In this document: positions 35,248 to 45,434 of the stretch, piece after piece
Layout: every line of letters begins with the position of its first letter
Numbering within the stretch: the stretch's first letter is position 1
Assembly (NCBI GenBank): GCA_021307315.1
Contig: JAJSPD010000059.1
Coordinates: 124,001-188,000 of the forward strand
Origin: Bisporella sp. PMI_857
Lineage: Eukaryota > Ascomycota > Leotiomycetes > Helotiales > Helotiaceae
Length of the DNA stretch: 64,000 nt
Direction: 5' to 3'
Position numbers and translations under genes: made by a program
Notes under the pieces: model-generated
What the model saw: only the letters and a program-made list of their open reading frames with translations
What the model was told of the DNA's origin: nothing
The model's database searches: none

Positions 35248-36511
35248 ATGGCCCCAATCCGTGTCGCTATCATTGGCCTTTCTGCCGGTGCTATTACAGA
35301 CTGGGCTTCCCGCGCACACCTACCTTATCTCCTTTCACAAAAAGGAAAGGCCCGATTTCAAATCGTCGCGCTTTTAAATTCTTCAGTGGCGGCTGCGGAA
35401 AAATCGATCAAAGTGTTTAACCTTCCTCCGGAGACTCGAGCGTACGGGTCGCCTGAGGACCTCGCCGCAGACCCTGATGTCCAGCTGGTACTTTGCTCCA
35501 CACGTGTTGACAAGCACTATGAGACTAGTCTCCCAAGTGTAAAAGCTGGGAAGGACGTTTTCATCGAATGGCCGCTGGCCGAGAATGCGGTCAAGGCCGC
35601 TGAGTTGGTGAAAGCTGCGAAAGAGGGAGGTGGACGGACTGTCGTTGGGCTTCAGGCGAGTGTTTCCCCCGCAAAATTCAATTCAGTACGAGAATGAGCT
35701 AACAATGTCGATAGGGGTGGTTTATACCCACTACGCTCAAGCTTAAGGAGCTTATTGCGAGTGAACGAATAGGAAAGGTCCTGAGTAGCGAGTTTCGCGC
35801 TGCCGGATGGACCTCTGATCGGTCTTCAATATCCAGTGGACTGAAATACTTCACTGATAGAAAAGTAGGCGGAAATCTTATCACTATTGGGTTTGGTCAT
35901 GGTGAGCCCGTAATCAGGAGCAATTTCATATTACCCATTTCACTAACTCAATAATAGTATTCGACTGGGTCCAACACACCTTAGGCGATATCCAGAATGT
36001 GCAGTCACATCTTCAACTTCAGCAACCCAATTTGAAGGTCCAGGATTCATATTATGGAAGGTCCATCGAAACAGTTGTATCTGATGTGCCAGATCTAATT
36101 TATGTGACTGGATCATTGCCTGGATCGGAGCACATCGTCAAGGACGCAACCATGCACTTCAGATTCCGACGGTCCCAGGCGTTTTCCGGCGAGCCGGCCC
36201 TGGTTTGGACGATCTATGGTGAAAAGGGGGAGATACGTCTCACTGCCGCTCTCAACACCATGCTCCAAGTTAGTCCACTAATGGACGTGACCATCGACAT
36301 AGATGATCATAAAAGGGACGAGGTTCAACGTGTGGAGTGGAAGTGGAGTTCTTATCCGGAGCTTCCATATCTGTCGAGAAGTTATGGTCATCTTTATGAA
36401 GCATACGCTACCGGCGCTATCGGGAAATATGCTGACTTTGAGCATGCTCTCAAAAGACATACTCAGTTGGATGGGATTTGGGCAAGCTGGGACGCGTCTA
36501 AAGCTGCATAA
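35248..36511 (+). CDS. Gfo/Idh/MocA-family oxidoreductase, Gal80-like
   Basis: Three exons: 35248-35655, 35715-35901 and 35958-36511; joined 1149 nt, 382 residues. The first intron is drawn with a GC-AG boundary (CAG|GCGAGT), giving VGLQ-GWFIP. A GT donor 6 bp later (35662) is also in phase. The N-terminal Rossmann fold opens VAIIGLSAGAI. The usual E-K-P of this family is EWP (107-109), as in Gal80-like fungal proteins; the Lys that helps catalysis in sugar dehydrogenases is thus missing. Members are NAD(P)-dependent dehydrogenases or, like Gal80, ligand-sensing regulators. In the cluster it could reduce or oxidise a pathway intermediate, or act as a sensor. Start chosen at the first ATG that begins the Rossmann strand. 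Confidence 0.85.
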
Positions 36512-38350
36512 GGTAGGCTATGTAAACCTAATTGATTGATATATGCTTTGCTTTTAGTCAAGGCTAGTGTACCTTGCTCTAAGATAATCCATGATTGAGT
36601 GGGTTTCCAGATCCACCATCCCCACTAGACACAGACCCCCATGCTAGCACCATCAACCATGAGTCATGGTTGGGTAACTTCTTTTTACACTTGACTCAGA
36701 GCATACCGAGGCTCTTGGCTTGGCAACTGCTACGCACGACTCCCATGCGACCAGACACCAGGTAGAGACGGTGCAATAGTGTCACTTGCGCACCAACTTC
36801 CTTTTACTAAGAATGATGAATTTACCTTCGGGTGGTGGAATCTAATAATAGACGAAGATCTGGAAATATGTCAAGCCATAAATTTATTGACAGAAAATAC
36901 TCGTGAAATAATTTTTGGCCATAAGGCTGTTTGCTACATCAAAGTTATTTATGTATAATTTTTATTCACGATTTCGTCGTTATTGATATATTTATTAGTG
37001 GTCAAGCTCGAGCTAAACCCTGGTAAAACCTGGCCGGGATTTGGCTTAAAGCGGCGTGGCTCAGGCTCAGTCAGACGTGGCACCTAGGTGAGCATGGATA
37101 CTCTACTTAGATGGCAGGCTGATATCCAATCATGGCTACAGAGGGGGGTGATATTGAGGTCCTTCGTGAAATGAAACAGCCAGTTTGATCTGCACGGTAC
37201 TGAGAACGGCACTGAAGTGGATCGGCCGTTTGAACCACTGCCTCGATCTGCAATGTTACTTTCTTATCCCGAGGGCTGAATAGTACTTGTCCAGGCAAAA
37301 ATTGCGAAAAAAAAGGGGCTGCATTCTCAGAAAGGATTACTGCTTACTGCATACACGAATGTTTACCCAAACTTGGCTATTGCATTCCGTAGATTAAAGC
37401 AATACAATAGCGCTCCCGCTAATGATTTTAATTAACGCTCTCAGTAAGAGCTAGAGCCCTACGCCACAATTTCCTTCGCCGATGCAATATTTCAGGGGTG
37501 CTAGATATAGGCACCCTACCAGCAACGGTAGGCGCAACATGCAGCCAGGGCACCGTCTCTATCGTACTGTGCCCCAATGGTCTGTCTTGGAACAGTACGT
37601 GGATCGGAACATATCTTTTGCATTTTACTAGCCTGGGAGAGCGTGTTTGTTCTTGCTATCTGCCACACTGTCATATTCTAATTCGACCTTGAACACCATT
37701 GTTGTTAGGCGATCCATCATCTTTCGCAGCAGGCTAACATCTGCATTGTCTTCTTAAGTGACAAACAAAGCCTAGGATTCAAATGTTGATAACTAAAGTC
37801 TACTTAATCTGCAATGTACTTTGTTTAAATGGGGTGAAACATATTGGAAAGATTATAATCAATACTCACATTTACTAAAGAGCTAGACGCTCGAGCATTC
37901 GCTGTAGATATTCGACGATTTACGTGATCACAATTTCTCAATTTCAATGGAGGAGTCTTTATATATTCTGCTGCTAATACCCCGGCCTCCACCCTTCCAC
38001 TCTCGCTGCACTTGGCCCAATTACGGTTTTAGCAAATAGAATTATGTAGAATCGTTGAAAAATGAAAGGCATAGCGACAGAAAAGAGCACATTGATTATT
38101 TAGGTAGGGAGATCATAGTATAGTTACTCTTGACAGCGTGGCCCAAAGGGTATACAAGATGATCCCCTAATCAGAGTCTCTCCAGTGCTTAAATAGCATT
38201 CGTCACACATTGATACCTCCATAGTTGAGTATGTAGATACTAGAGAACTACAATGTGAACAAAAACTTTGCTCATCCGTCAATATCGCAGATTCCTGACT
38301 GAAGAATTTGGATTCCATTCTCAACCAATTTTGCGGTCTCATTTCACCTT
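36512..38350. other. Intergenic between oxidoreductase and methyltransferase
   Basis: 1.8 kb with no credible gene; it contains two TGA(G/C)TCA sites near its left end (next entry). A minus-strand frame at 38342-38124 has a Cys-rich stretch (CSHCSSL) but no recognisable domain. The 37-38 kb part is AT-rich. Confidence 0.45.
36654..36698. promoter_or_regulatory. Two Gcn4/CpcA-type sites, the first at the centre of a 19-bp palindrome
   Basis: TGAGTCA at 36660-36666 lies at the centre of the palindrome 36654-36672 (CAACCATGA on each arm). TGACTCA follows at 36692-36698. TGACTCA is the known target of Gcn4/CpcA, which induces amino acid synthesis genes. The pair lies just after the oxidoreductase stop codon, so a promoter role for a neighbouring gene is not obvious. 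Confidence 0.3.
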
Positions 38351-39421
38351 CTATGCATGGGGCTTTGTGCCAATCACGATAACCCTGGTGTGAGCAAACA
38401 TGGCCCCCTTGTGAGTCTCAGTGATAGATCCTTCAATCAAAGTATCAATATGCTTTGCCTTCTCAGGATTGGTTGTCCTTATCTTATCACTGATCATCAT
38501 AGGTATGTGTAAGTTGCACCAGTGCATTGCAAGGCGGGTGTGAGGTTTTCCTGTCTGCCAGTCGGCTTCAACAGCTTCAAGACCTTCCGCTTCAAAGGTT
38601 TGTTTTAAGGTCCTAACCCATGTGGGTAATAGTCGGGTATTTTTCAAGACTGTCAGGTTCTGAACGGCTTGGAGGCAGTCCGTAGGTACGTCAGGTGAAA
38701 TAGTTTCAACGTGCTGGGATTCAAGATCAATTTCACACCACTGCAAGTGTCCACCGGGTTCTAGATATGAGATAAGTGCATTAGCAATAGCGCACATGGT
38801 ATTATACATGACAAGGAAGCAGTGTGGATACTCACTCAACAATTTGGTCAAGTTCCGCAACACGGGTGCTGGATCCTCTTCGATAACAAAAACGATGAGA
38901 CGCACATTAACAATGTCAAATGTTCCTACAAGATCATCTGGTACATCATCGAAAACGCTCCACTTTCTGAGAGAAAAGTTTTCAGGAAACCACTCCTTGG
39001 GACCAGATTGCGTAATGTCAGTATCGAAGCCAACCAGTTCCGTCTTCGTAGATGGATCTAACTGCGAATGCAGATCCAAAAGCCATATACTTTAAGCTGT
39101 TAATGATTTAGTCCAACTAAATCTATAGTAGATATCCATACCCGGTTCCAGTGGCGATATCAGCAACCTTCAAAAACTTTTTGTCCCGTGGGATCTTAGG
39201 ATTCAGAGTGTATCCAAAGATGTCTTTCCAAAGGTGGTGCTGAAGGTTGAGCCTTCATTTCGGACTTAGTACGTTTTAACGAATGCGAAGTTGAGATATT
39301 GGATCTTTTACCTGTTGAAATCAACGAAGTCTCGAGCAAGAGGGTATGCACCGACACCATCTTTGACCTCAGTTACTGTAGGGAGAGAGTAACTGGGATA
39401 AGAGACTGGCGAGGCAGACAT
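38351..39421 (-). CDS. LaeA-like SAM-dependent methyltransferase
   Basis: Four exons: 39421-39312, 39252-39142, 39089-38836 and 38760-38351; joined 885 nt, 294 residues. The third intron (38761-38835, 75 bp) has no stop in frame and would read through, but removing it joins KLL to KPGGHLQW, the expected motif. SAM motif I is VADIATGTGIW (66-76), preceded by RLNLQHHLWKDIFGY, the signature of the fungal LaeA/UMTA-like group. The family includes the global secondary-metabolism regulator LaeA and many cluster-resident enzymes, some of which O- or N-methylate products. Here it is divergent from an MFS exporter inside a cluster, so a pathway methyltransferase is more likely than a global regulator, but this is inference. 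Confidence 0.88.
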
Positions 39422-39659
39422 AGTTTATAAGTGGTTAAAGAGAACAGAAAAGTCGAAAAAAAGAGCCAATTTAGGAGATTCCAAGTCTTTTCTTTATGTC
39501 AGAGCAGCCGAACCGACCTATGTAGAAGAGCTTAAATGCAAGAGACGTGTGATTTTGGTATCAGCAACCTCCTTATATAAGGCGATTTGTCTAAACTCAC
39601 CTGTAAATTATGCATGCGAAACGTGGGGAGCATGCCCCGGAAACAACTAACGCCTCTCA

Positions 39660-39790
39660 ACCTGGTTACATTGCAGGGCTGAGACAACACGGTAGCATTG
39701 CAGGCTAAGACAACATGCATTGCATGGCTAAGATAACACAGTCGCATTACAGGGTTAAGGCAACCTGGTTGCATTCCCGGGTAATGACAG
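39660..39790. repeat. Degenerate tandem repeat, about 27-bp unit, about 5 copies
   Basis: The unit is approximately GCATTGCAGGGCTAAGACAA, recurring at about 39664, 39691, 39715, 39742 and 39768 with spelling changes. It lies in the methyltransferase/MFS promoter region. Confidence 0.6.
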
Positions 39791-39892
39791 CCTGAGGCTG
39801 TCATAATTGTTCCTAATTGTTCCTAATTATAACAAGGTAAGCTGTGAATGGCGGGGAGCCAATAGATGCTGGTTTCATTGAAAATCACAATG

Positions 39893-39985
39893 TCCATTAC
39901 AAATCCAACTCGAAAGCTCATTACATATCCATTCATTACAAATCAATCTCGAAATTCATTACAAATCCATTTCGAAGCTCATATG
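39893..39985. repeat. Short direct repeats, CATTACAAATC(C)A(N)TCGAA type
   Basis: CATTACAAATC or a close variant occurs at about 39896, 39942 and 39958, each followed by a CTCGAA or TTCGAA word; weaker copies lie between. They are directly upstream of the MFS gene and could be binding sites or slippage products. Confidence 0.5.
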
Positions 39986-40103
39986 AGTAACTAGGTTTTG
40001 CCCACCTTTGTTGGCCTATATTCTACAAAACGCCACACCATCATCGTAACCAATCAGCACTAGCACTTCTTCGTCCTCGTGATTGGTTAAACCAGAAGTC
40101 GCA

Positions 40104-41810
40104 ATGTCGGAATCAGAAACCACCGTTGAGAAGAACGTTCTCAGTGGTGAGGCTCAAGCCGAGCAAGACATCCTGCCTCCCTCCCCGAGACCCGCCAAGA
40201 AGGGTGCCCTTGCCGATGCAAGTGCGCTTGAAGACAATATACGCAAGATCACCGGTGTTCAATGGGTTCTCGTCTGCGCTGGGCTTTACGTTTCATGCTT
40301 GATGTATGGCCTTGACACGACAATCGCGGCCGATATCCAAGGAGCCGTGACAGAAACGTTCCAGGACGTACCTCAGCTCCCATGGATTGGGGCAGGATTT
40401 CCTCTCGGCTCGGTGGCTGTTATCCTGCCATATAATGCTCTATTCGGTAAATTCAACATGAAATGGCTATATATCGCCGGAATCGTCCTATTCCAAGCGG
40501 GTTCCGCCCTCTGCGGAGCAGCACCGAACATAAATGCACTTATCGTTGGACGGGTCATTGCAGGTGCAGGCGGGACTGGAATCTACCTTGGTGGCTTGAA
40601 TCACTTCTCGTCGTTGGCTACACGAGAGGAGAGAGGCACCTACATCTCAGGCCTCAGCTTTTGCTGGGGTATTGGTACTATCCTCGGCCCAGTTGTAGGA
40701 GGTGGCTTTTCACTCAGTTCGGCGACATGGCGATGGGGATTTTACATCAACTTGGTAATCGGCGCCGTTTCCGCCCCCGTCTACCTGTTCTGCCTACCTG
40801 TCATTCGACCTTCTATAGGCGGATCGGTCCGTCAGAGATTACTTCATGTCGACTGGGTCGGCGCAGTCTTGAGCTGTGGGATTTGGGTTGCTTTCTCATT
40901 GGCGTTCGTCTCAGCTGGTGGCATCTGGGCATGGGACGACGGCAGAACCATCGCCACTATCGTCGTCTTCGCTGTCTCGTTTGTGCTTTACGCTGTGCAG
41001 CAGTACTTCTGCATCTTCACCACACCAGCCGATAGATCTTTCCCAGGTCATCTCCTCAAACGTCGGACTCAGGTCCTCACATACATCACCACGTCTTGTA
41101 CTATTACGGCCATGTATGTCACGACATTCTACATCCCTGTATACTTCCAGTTTGTCAACGGTGACTCGCCGCTGATGGCCGCTGTGCGACTACTTCCACT
41201 CCTGCTCGTTTCGATTGCATTCACTTTAGGCTCTGGCTGGGCATTGCCGAAGATTAACGTCTACGCGACTTTCTACTTAGCCTCGGGTATTCTTCTCACG
41301 ATATCTGGTGCCTTATTCTATGCCTACCTGAAACCATCCACGGCAGTAGCAAATATCTATGGATTCAGCGTCATCATGGCAGTCGGCGTCGGCTCCACGA
41401 TGCAAATGGGATATGCGGTAGCATCTCTAAAGGTCAATCCAGCGGACGCAGTGAACAGCCTAAGCCTCCAGAATATCAGCCAGATTGGATCTCAGGTACT
41501 TTGTTTGGTCATTGCTGGACGCGTATTCCAGTCTGTTGCAGTCAACAGATTGACGACAGTCCTGGCCGGCCAAGGTTTCAGCCAGGCAGATATTCAGAAT
41601 GCCGTTGCAGGAGCTCAGAGTATACTGTTCGAGCAACTCAGTGGAAATTTGAAGGCAGCAGCTCTGGAAGCCGTTACAGGCGCAATGCAGAGGACATTTA
41701 TTCTTGTCATTGTCGCTGGCGCGTTGGAGGTGCTGTGCGCTATGGCAATGAGGTGGGAAAAACTGTTCCCTGGAGAACCCACTACTGCACAAGAAACTAT
41801 TTCTGTATAA
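40104..41810 (+). CDS. MFS exporter, DHA2-like (14-TM type)
   Basis: Single exon, 568 residues from the ATG at 40104; an upstream GTG frame extension is not needed. A hydrophilic N-terminal tail of about 60 residues precedes many membrane helices. The first helix reads LYVSCLMYGLDTTIAADIQ, with the helix-1 motif (LDxTI) typical of DHA2/toxin-efflux members. The GRVIAGAGGTGIY and GPVVGGGFS motifs (antiporter motif C like) follow, then more helices through to residue 560. Proteins of this group export fungal secondary metabolites such as aflatoxin or HC-toxin precursors using the proton gradient. Being divergent from the methyltransferase, it marks the right end of the compact cluster. It is probably the exporter or self-protection pump for the product. 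Confidence 0.92.
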   Translation: MSESETTVEKNVLSGEAQAEQDILPPSPRPAKKGALADASALEDNIRKITGVQWVLVCAGLYVSCLMYGLDTTIAADIQGAVTETFQDVPQLPWIGAGFPLGSVAVILPYNALFGKFNMKWLYIAGIVLFQAGSALCGAAPNINALIVGRVIAGAGGTGIYLGGLNHFSSLATREERGTYISGLSFCWGIGTILGPVVGGGFSLSSATWRWGFYINLVIGAVSAPVYLFCLPVIRPSIGGSVRQRLLHVDWVGAVLSCGIWVAFSLAFVSAGGIWAWDDGRTIATIVVFAVSFVLYAVQQYFCIFTTPADRSFPGHLLKRRTQVLTYITTSCTITAMYVTTFYIPVYFQFVNGDSPLMAAVRLLPLLLVSIAFTLGSGWALPKINVYATFYLASGILLTISGALFYAYLKPSTAVANIYGFSVIMAVGVGSTMQMGYAVASLKVNPADAVNSLSLQNISQIGSQVLCLVIAGRVFQSVAVNRLTTVLAGQGFSQADIQNAVAGAQSILFEQLSGNLKAAALEAVTGAMQRTFILVIVAGALEVLCAMAMRWEKLFPGEPTTAQETISV

Positions 41811-43034
41811 GAACCCTCTACTGCATAGGAATCAATTACAACATAGTCTCAAGAGATATTGGTGAGAAGCTTGACAGGAGTCGTAGTAGGTATTGCATTA
41901 AGGATATGGACAGTCTGCAGCATAATGTTCCAAGGGATCAAGATGGAGGGAAATAGACAGATTATTTGCAAGGTAAAGGGCCTTATCAGAGGGCAGTTCT
42001 AGCTGGTTATATACAATTCGTACAACTGACTCAGGAGCCGGTATATTCATATTTAATAAATACTAAATTAGTATATACAAGAGCCTTTGTTTGACTATAC
42101 AACCTAGAAGGAAGCTTCTGTAACAGATAGAGGGCAGCAGGAGGGATTTGCAATATAACAGGTAAGGACACTTGACGAAAGTTGTAGTTGCAATAGTGAT
42201 GAATTGATTATAAGTATGCTTGTAAGTCTAACATGGAAAGAAAAACTCAAGCTTGCTTTGTTCAGAAAGCTCTAGCTGTTCCTTATATCTTCCACTGTGC
42301 TGTAGCTGTGAGCCTGTGGCTGCTGGAGCTGCTGTAGCTGGAAGCCTGTGGCTGCTGTAGCTGTAAGCCCGTGGCTGGCCATGGGCGGAGCGTGCCGCTT
42401 GCAGCCCTGAAAGTACTACAGCTGAAAAACCTTCGGCTAACTATTACACAAAAAGAGAACTCTATTTGCTAAAGTACTATTGCGCCTTATATGTGACAAT
42501 TACGGAACTGAAAAAGATATTGGGGGGAAAGAGAGAAGTCAGCTTGCGTAAACTGGAAATTTCGCTCAGTGTCTTTCTTCTTATGCCTGCATTGCTTTCT
42601 TTGCGCATTTAACGCCTACCTTTGCTCCTCGTAAGATACATAAATAAGTATAGAGCTAGTCTTTTCTTTGCATTTGCTGATTTTTCTCAATTCTTAACCC
42701 AGTCTTGATTTATAGTTGAGTTTATTCATATTTCATTTTATTCTATTTACAAAATGATCTTAGGTTAAAGTTAAGAAAGTAAGTAAAAGGTGTTTCAGCA
42801 ATGGCACAATTGTTGCTGCGGTGCTGGCGCTGTCAAGGGGTCCTCTTAAAAAGGCTATTTATTGCCGAAAAGGCAAGCTAAACAAACCACCTCAATTTTG
42901 AGGATCAAGTAACCCAACTTTAACCACGAAACCTTAGCAACCGTAATATATATTGAGCTTCTGTTTGACTATTAGCATTTGATATGTTCGAAATATGTTA
43001 TGGATGAAATTTAAGATTATAAAACTGATCTTTA
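41811..43034. other. Intergenic, low-complexity
   Basis: No gene seen. It contains a TGACTCA site at 42027-42033 and the 23-bp repeats at 42299-42376. Confidence 0.5.
42299..42376. repeat. 23-bp repeat, three copies
   Basis: The unit GCTGTAGCTGTGAGCCTGTG (plus GCT) occurs at 42299, 42331 and 42354. The last two are adjacent and the first two are separated by 9 bp. Confidence 0.7.
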
Positions 43035-43244
43035 ATGTCGACTGCTCAAGCCAAGAATGTATATGTAGAAAATGCTTGGTGTCTGTCCTGCGCAGCCTCG
43101 GCCCATTTCCGTCTTGTTCATAAAGACAACGAGGCATCGGAAGTAAATCTGTCGTCGAAAATGCTTGCCAGTGCGACCAAATCCGTCCCTGCTCAGGGTG
43201 TCAGCAAAAAGTCGATGCTACAAACAACGAAACCGTCAGCGTAG
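43035..43244 (+). pseudogene. Possible Zn2Cys6 remnant
   Basis: Out of frame with the longest open frame here, the segment near 43165-43215 reads ACQCDQIRPCSGCQQK. This resembles the second half of a Zn2Cys6 binuclear cluster (C-D-x-x-x-P-C-S-x-C). The first half and the last cysteine cannot be found in frame. It may be a relic of a regulator gene, or chance. Confidence 0.2.
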
Positions 43245-44575
43245 GGTTTGACACGCCCTTTAATAGAGTCAGCACCTGCAATATTTATCCATTGCAAATT
43301 ACACCAGCGACAATATAACACAACATTACATAGGTTCTACACGATATTGATACTAAGATTTGTTAGTAACTGCTATTTAATATTGATCAACCGAACTATC
43401 CAGTGATTGGTATATGGTCAATGAGAACTTCCTCAATATTTTGCCATGCTTTAGCTCATGTCTCGCCTTCCCTGCCATCCCCAACACTTCTGAATCCCAC
43501 ACCAAAGTCGTCGAGGTCAGCGCTAGTGAACTGCTCAACTTCATCGCTGTAGCCTGGAATTTGCTGCGAGGGACGGCTTGCGGCCTCTTCAACTTGCTTT
43601 TTGCCATCGGATTGGAGTAGGTCTGCCACTAGGGCTGAATAAATAAGCATCAAGCACTGAAAATGAGTGGAAATAAGAACTAATACAACACTCTTTCCCT
43701 TCAGTTTAGCTACGTGCACGCGAATATCTGACAAGTGTTGGTGTTGATCCGCCAGATGCTGCTGCAGACGAAAGCATCCTAACTTTTCGTAACATGCCCA
43801 ACATGCCCAACAGTGCCATAAGATTAGTGAGAGTAGCAGATTGCTGTGGCTTTGCCCACTAAGGAGGTGGGGATCTGATGGCTATAGTTGTATTGAAACC
43901 TGAGGAAGTTGGTATGTGCTTGCGTAACCTTGGCTTCTCCCGTAGCATGTGGCATAACATCAAGGGAAGCGAAAAGTTGGATCCCATATACGGTAACTAT
44001 AAGGTGCTACGTCGGTAAAGTTAGGGAGGCCTTTCAGCTGACTATCTAGCGCCTAAATTAGACGGAGATATATACTGTCTCGTATGAGTTCTGTGTCGAT
44101 TAAGATTGATAAATTTTTGAGAGAATTTGGTTCTACTGTGGGAAGCTGATTTATGATTCTTGATGGATCAAGCAGGGCTCTGCTCTGATCTGTTAGAACT
44201 GCCTGAGGATCAATCGTGACTGGCAGGACCGTTTGTCCATTCCTTGAGGGCCGCTAATTATGCAGTGATTTGATTCCAGCTGTTTCATATCATGGTTCTC
44301 CATCTCTTTTACATTCGAGTTTCTTTTTTTTTCGAGTTTTGCTGTGTTTGAGTCTTTCCCACGTCTCTTTGATCAAAAAAAATCAATGATGCACAACAGG
44401 TAATTAAAGTCTAAAGTGTTAACATTATGTAAAGCTGCGATACGCATGCCTGTAATGATGGTAATTCTCATTTACTGTCAGTATATGCTCTTGAGTTAAC
44501 AGTATCGCTGATAGTTTTAACTTACAATACACTTGCGGAAAGTGTAAGCATAATATATATCTTTTTCTTGGTCTT
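43245..44575. other. Intergenic, possible relic
   Basis: A minus-strand frame at 43734-43456 has a Glu/Asp/Ser-rich, coding-like composition (SDEVEQFTSADLDDFGVGF) but no recognised family. It may be the 3' end of the remnant gene above. The rest is AT-rich. Confidence 0.3.
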
Positions 44576-44576
44576 T

Positions 44577-45434
44577 CAATTCAAACGGCGTATCCGGGGA
44601 ATAGGCAGTGCTATCATCGCTAGATCGAGAACAAAGCCGATAACCTCCAAACCAATATAGGCTTCAGTTTGGTCCCCACAAGCGCCATCAGCTTGAGAAT
44701 CCCATGCTGATTGAATTGGTCGACATATTAGTATAGTGGCAAGTAGAAATGCTAGTCCATACAAGCTTGAGATACATGTGATAAGATACCAGATGTACTG
44801 TATTAGACTGCTGCTAAGTTGAGTATACATGAGAACTTTGTTTATAAAGATCAGGCCAGAAATTTAAATGAGTGTATTGACAGGACCCCACAAAGCCTCG
44901 GCTATAAGCAGAGGCTGTAATATCAGAGATGTATTAATTGGTAGTCTAGTGACTTGATTCTATAAATAGTCGCCAGTTCGGTGAAAAATACCTTTACTAC
45001 ATCTCCCATTCTGTATGTACTATATTCGAAACATGCTAGCCCTGGCTTTCGCTAATAACTGCTTACACAATCTGGCCCACTAATGCGAGAAACAAGGCAA
45101 ATGTTATTAAGATCATGACATCTTCTGCCTTTAACTCTTGGCGTTATGTGACACAAACAATAATTTGAACAGCCATGGAAATTATGCAAAGAACAGCAAA
45201 GATACAAGTGCAAACGACCATGCTAATTGCGACATCGGATTGCGTCAATTTCACAGTCAGAGCCATAGTGAAGATTCGTGTGCGGAGTCTGTAGAGGTTT
45301 CTGTATCGCTTGTGATAGATCAGGCGCCGAGTTTTCTCTATAACGGCCTTGTACTTGTACGAAAAGGTATTATATAACATGTTGGGCGCACAGTGGCTGT
45401 AAGGTTGCTGTGTTGACGCCCCCGAGTACCACAA
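44577..45434 (-). pseudogene. PTH11-like / rhodopsin-domain membrane protein pseudogene
   Basis: Minus-strand pieces in different frames match the fungal seven-TM rhodopsin-domain family. They are a helix SDVAISMVVCTCIFAVLCII, then AEDVMILITFALFLALVGQIV, then ALWGPVNTLI followed by an in-frame TAA where Lys is expected, ISGLIFINKVL, and finally a 60-residue stretch with YGLAFLLATILICRPI, ACGDQTEAYIGLEVIGFVLDL and ALPIPRIRRL. Helix order is right, but frames change and stops occur, and the C-terminal tail is missing. Intact relatives include PTH11-type receptors and cluster proteins called integral membrane protein. This copy is dead. Confidence 0.65.

Larger units (their letters stand above)
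39422..40103. promoter_or_regulatory. Divergent methyltransferase/MFS promoter region
   Basis: 682 bp between the two ATGs. It holds the palindromic CCTTATATAAGG at 39571-39582, a TATA-like element 150 bp before the methyltransferase ATG, and two separate tandem repeat arrays described below. Confidence 0.5.

Noticed and set aside
38351..39079. Methyltransferase as a single 242-codon open frame
   Set aside because: It begins at a non-ATG codon, lacks SAM motif I and includes an unspliced 75-bp intron without stops. The four-exon model restores the family motifs and stays in phase.
41501..41956. Second open frame overlapping the end of the MFS gene
   Set aside because: A shadow frame of the MFS coding region with Arg/Cys-rich nonsense composition.
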